From Tenacibaculum sp. AHE14PA (GTDB lineage Bacteria > Bacteroidota > Bacteroidia > Flavobacteriales > Flavobacteriaceae): DNA of 64,000 nt. The stretch is from positions 496,001-560,000 of the forward strand of contig NZ_CP058983.1 of the NCBI RefSeq assembly GCF_019278465.1. Direction: 5' to 3'. A program made the position numbers and the translations under genes. A model generated the notes under the pieces. That model was not told where the DNA came from, searched no databases, and saw nothing but the letters and a program-made list of their open reading frames with translations. Positions 62,523-64,000 of this stretch are shown here, one piece after another. Every line of letters begins with the position of its first letter. Position 1 is the first letter of the stretch.

Positions 62523-64000
62523 TTATTTTATACGTACTATCGTTTTACGATCGTAAAACGAACCGTTTAAATTATTATTATACAACTTAATAGCTTCTTC
62601 TCTTGTTTCTGTTTTTGCTATATATGTATGCATATATCCAGTCGTAGGATTTATAAAGTATCCTGCTTCTATGTTATCGTTTCTTAACTCATCAACATTT
62701 CTATCTGCCAATGCTTTATTTCCATTTACATATACCTGTAAATAATATCCTGGTGCAACTCCTTGCATGTTAGACATGGTTCTTACTCTTGCTTTAGGTT
62801 GTGTTTTAGGTTCTTTGTAACTCTCGCCACTTGTACCTATGGTTAATTTAACCACATAAACTACATCCTTACCGCTTTTCTTTATTACTATTGATGATTT
62901 ATCATTTTTATCATCACTCTCGAACATTCGCGTTTTATCTGTCAGCTCTTCTACTTTTTCAACGGCATCTTCTTCTTTTGCAAACCTATCTATATATACA
63001 TAATAATATTTTTCGTTTGGTTCGAAAATATATTTTGCTTCAACATCTGATCTTTTCCATTTATCAATTAAAGGAAAAACATTTTCTTTATTCTTATACC
63101 TATCAGAAACAATATAATACATAGTACCTCCACCGCCACTACCTGCAGTTGTAATAGTACTTTGTCTCCATGGTTTATCTGATCTTCTTCTAAGTGACGT
63201 ATCTTTTTCTTCTACCTTATTTTCTACAGGTGTTGGTACTATTACTTTTTGTGGAGCTGGTTGATTCTTTAACAAGCGTAAAACCTCATCAACTTTTTTA
63301 TTTAAAATATCTATAGAGTCTTGCGCTGTTTGAATTTCATCTGATAAATCGTTATGCTCTTCATTTTTATACTCTTTTTTAGGCGCTCTTTCTGGTAATG
63401 TTACATTTACATTACCCGATCTTCTTGTTGGTCTTTCTCTTGTATATGATTTTTTACCAAAATTATAAATCAACCCTATTTCGTTGGTTGCCGCAAAAGT
63501 ACTTTTCTCATAACTAAAACCAACGGCTAGTTTATCTGAAATATTCACACCTATTCCTGCAGAGATTCCATAGGTTTTATCGTAACCTGCTTTTACCCAA
63601 CCTGCTTTTGGTAAATCTAAGATTACATTACCTCCAACACTAAATTCATTTTCTCCTGGCTTTCTTGCCATTACTAATGTTCTTAAATCTGCTCCTTCTA
63701 AAATTCCTGAAGCATAGGTAAACTCATATGAATACATTGCGTGTGCAGAAAATGTTTTTTCTCCAAAAGAAGTAGCCGTTTCGCTAGTCTTTAAATTAAA
63801 ATCTACTAAATTCTCAAAAAACACTCCAACATCAAACTTACCAAACGATAAGGTAACTGCTGGTTGTAACATTACTAACGGTACATCCTGAAAGTTTGCT
63901 ACTTGCGGATCTGGTACTGTTGAATTTACCTTTACTGCATCGGCACTTCTTCGGCTATATAAAAAATTGAATCCGAAAGTTAAATCCAAGTTTTCATTTA
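62523..64000 (-). CDS. sprD: SprD-like PorP/SprF-family protein with SPOR-like tail (5' end outside window)
   Basis: The frame is open to the right edge (codons before the TTG at 63989 read N-E-N), so the N-terminus and signal peptide are missing. The visible part has PorP/SprF-type strands (PAVTLSFGKFDVGVFFENLVDF, KLAVGFSYEKSTF, NEIGLIYNFGKKSY), then a charged linker with a short coiled coil (SDEIQTAQDSIDILNKKVDEV). Two SPOR-like repeats follow (MYYIVSDRYKNKENVFP; GYYLQVYVNGNKALADRN). Position 41 bp before sprB and the sprC-D-B-F order of F. johnsoniae suggest SprD; the SPOR-like part could bind peptidoglycan. The symbol rests mainly on position. Confidence 0.7.
   Translation of the reverse strand, partial: NENLDLTFGFNFLYSRRSADAVKVNSTVPDPQVANFQDVPLVMLQPAVTLSFGKFDVGVFFENLVDFNLKTSETATSFGEKTFSAHAMYSYEFTYASGILEGADLRTLVMARKPGENEFSVGGNVILDLPKAGWVKAGYDKTYGISAGIGVNISDKLAVGFSYEKSTFAATNEIGLIYNFGKKSYTRERPTRRSGNVNVTLPERAPKKEYKNEEHNDLSDEIQTAQDSIDILNKKVDEVLRLLKNQPAPQKVIVPTPVENKVEEKDTSLRRRSDKPWRQSTITTAGSGGGGTMYYIVSDRYKNKENVFPLIDKWKRSDVEAKYIFEPNEKYYYVYIDRFAKEEDAVEKVEELTDKTRMFESDDKNDKSSIVIKKSGKDVVYVVKLTIGTSGESYKEPKTQPKARVRTMSNMQGVAPGYYLQVYVNGNKALADRNVDELRNDNIEAGYFINPTTGYMHTYIAKTETREEAIKLYNNNLNGSFYDRKTIVRIK

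Overview
The window is AT-rich chromosomal DNA from a member of the Bacteroidota, almost certainly the family Flavobacteriaceae (a marine genus such as Tenacibaculum or Polaribacter would fit, but the genus is not resolved). Three things point there: promoters of the Bacteroidetes type (-7 box TAnnTTTG, sometimes with a TTG about 19-23 bp upstream), families largely restricted to the phylum (DUF6452, DUF6048, PorP/SprF, type B C-terminal domains of the type IX secretion system, T9SS), and typical flavobacterial intergenic palindromes.

Layout. 1-12 kb: the 3' part of a UPF1-like helicase, then ornithine aminotransferase (minus strand), two lipoproteins (lipocalin-like, OmpA-like), an operon of an rRNA uracil-methyltransferase relative with DUF6452 and DUF6048, a 2-oxoglutarate oxygenase with a SUI1/YciH factor, and a tight trio DUF1835 / nucleoside phosphorylase / signal-less substrate-binding protein. 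12-20.7 kb: small lipoprotein, Pcm, Gfo/Idh oxidoreductase with 3-hydroxybutyryl-CoA dehydrogenase, and on the minus strand MoxR-DUF4440 and a periplasmic PPIase cassette led by DUF493. 20.8-27.5 kb: AAA ATPase-RecQ-Fmt, HU, an exported pentapeptide-like protein, a Crp/Fnr regulator and an SMP-30-like protein. 27.6-39.4 kb: housekeeping genes (THUMP methyltransferase, SAM methyltransferase-ZIP transporter, HerA-like ATPase, QueE, AccA, Tgt-LptF/G-EamA, RluF). 39.4-64 kb: one minus-strand operon resembling the gliding cluster sprCDBF of Flavobacterium johnsoniae, with sprD-like (cut by the right edge), a giant sprB-like adhesin gene of 22.1 kb (7,376 residues) and sprF.

The most striking feature is the giant adhesin. 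It holds two separate blocks of long in-frame tandem repeats. One is almost three copies of a 1,980-bp unit in which I saw only two base differences. The other is three diverged 1.80-kb units, the last of which looks like a mosaic of the first two. It also carries an embedded lectin-like domain. The gene set is otherwise mostly core genome; I saw no phage, insertion sequence, tRNA, rRNA or CRISPR. Several start codons were moved from the longest open frame on promoter, terminator or family evidence. Several promoters lie so close to the start codon that nearly leaderless mRNAs are expected, including those of the queuosine genes queE and tgt.
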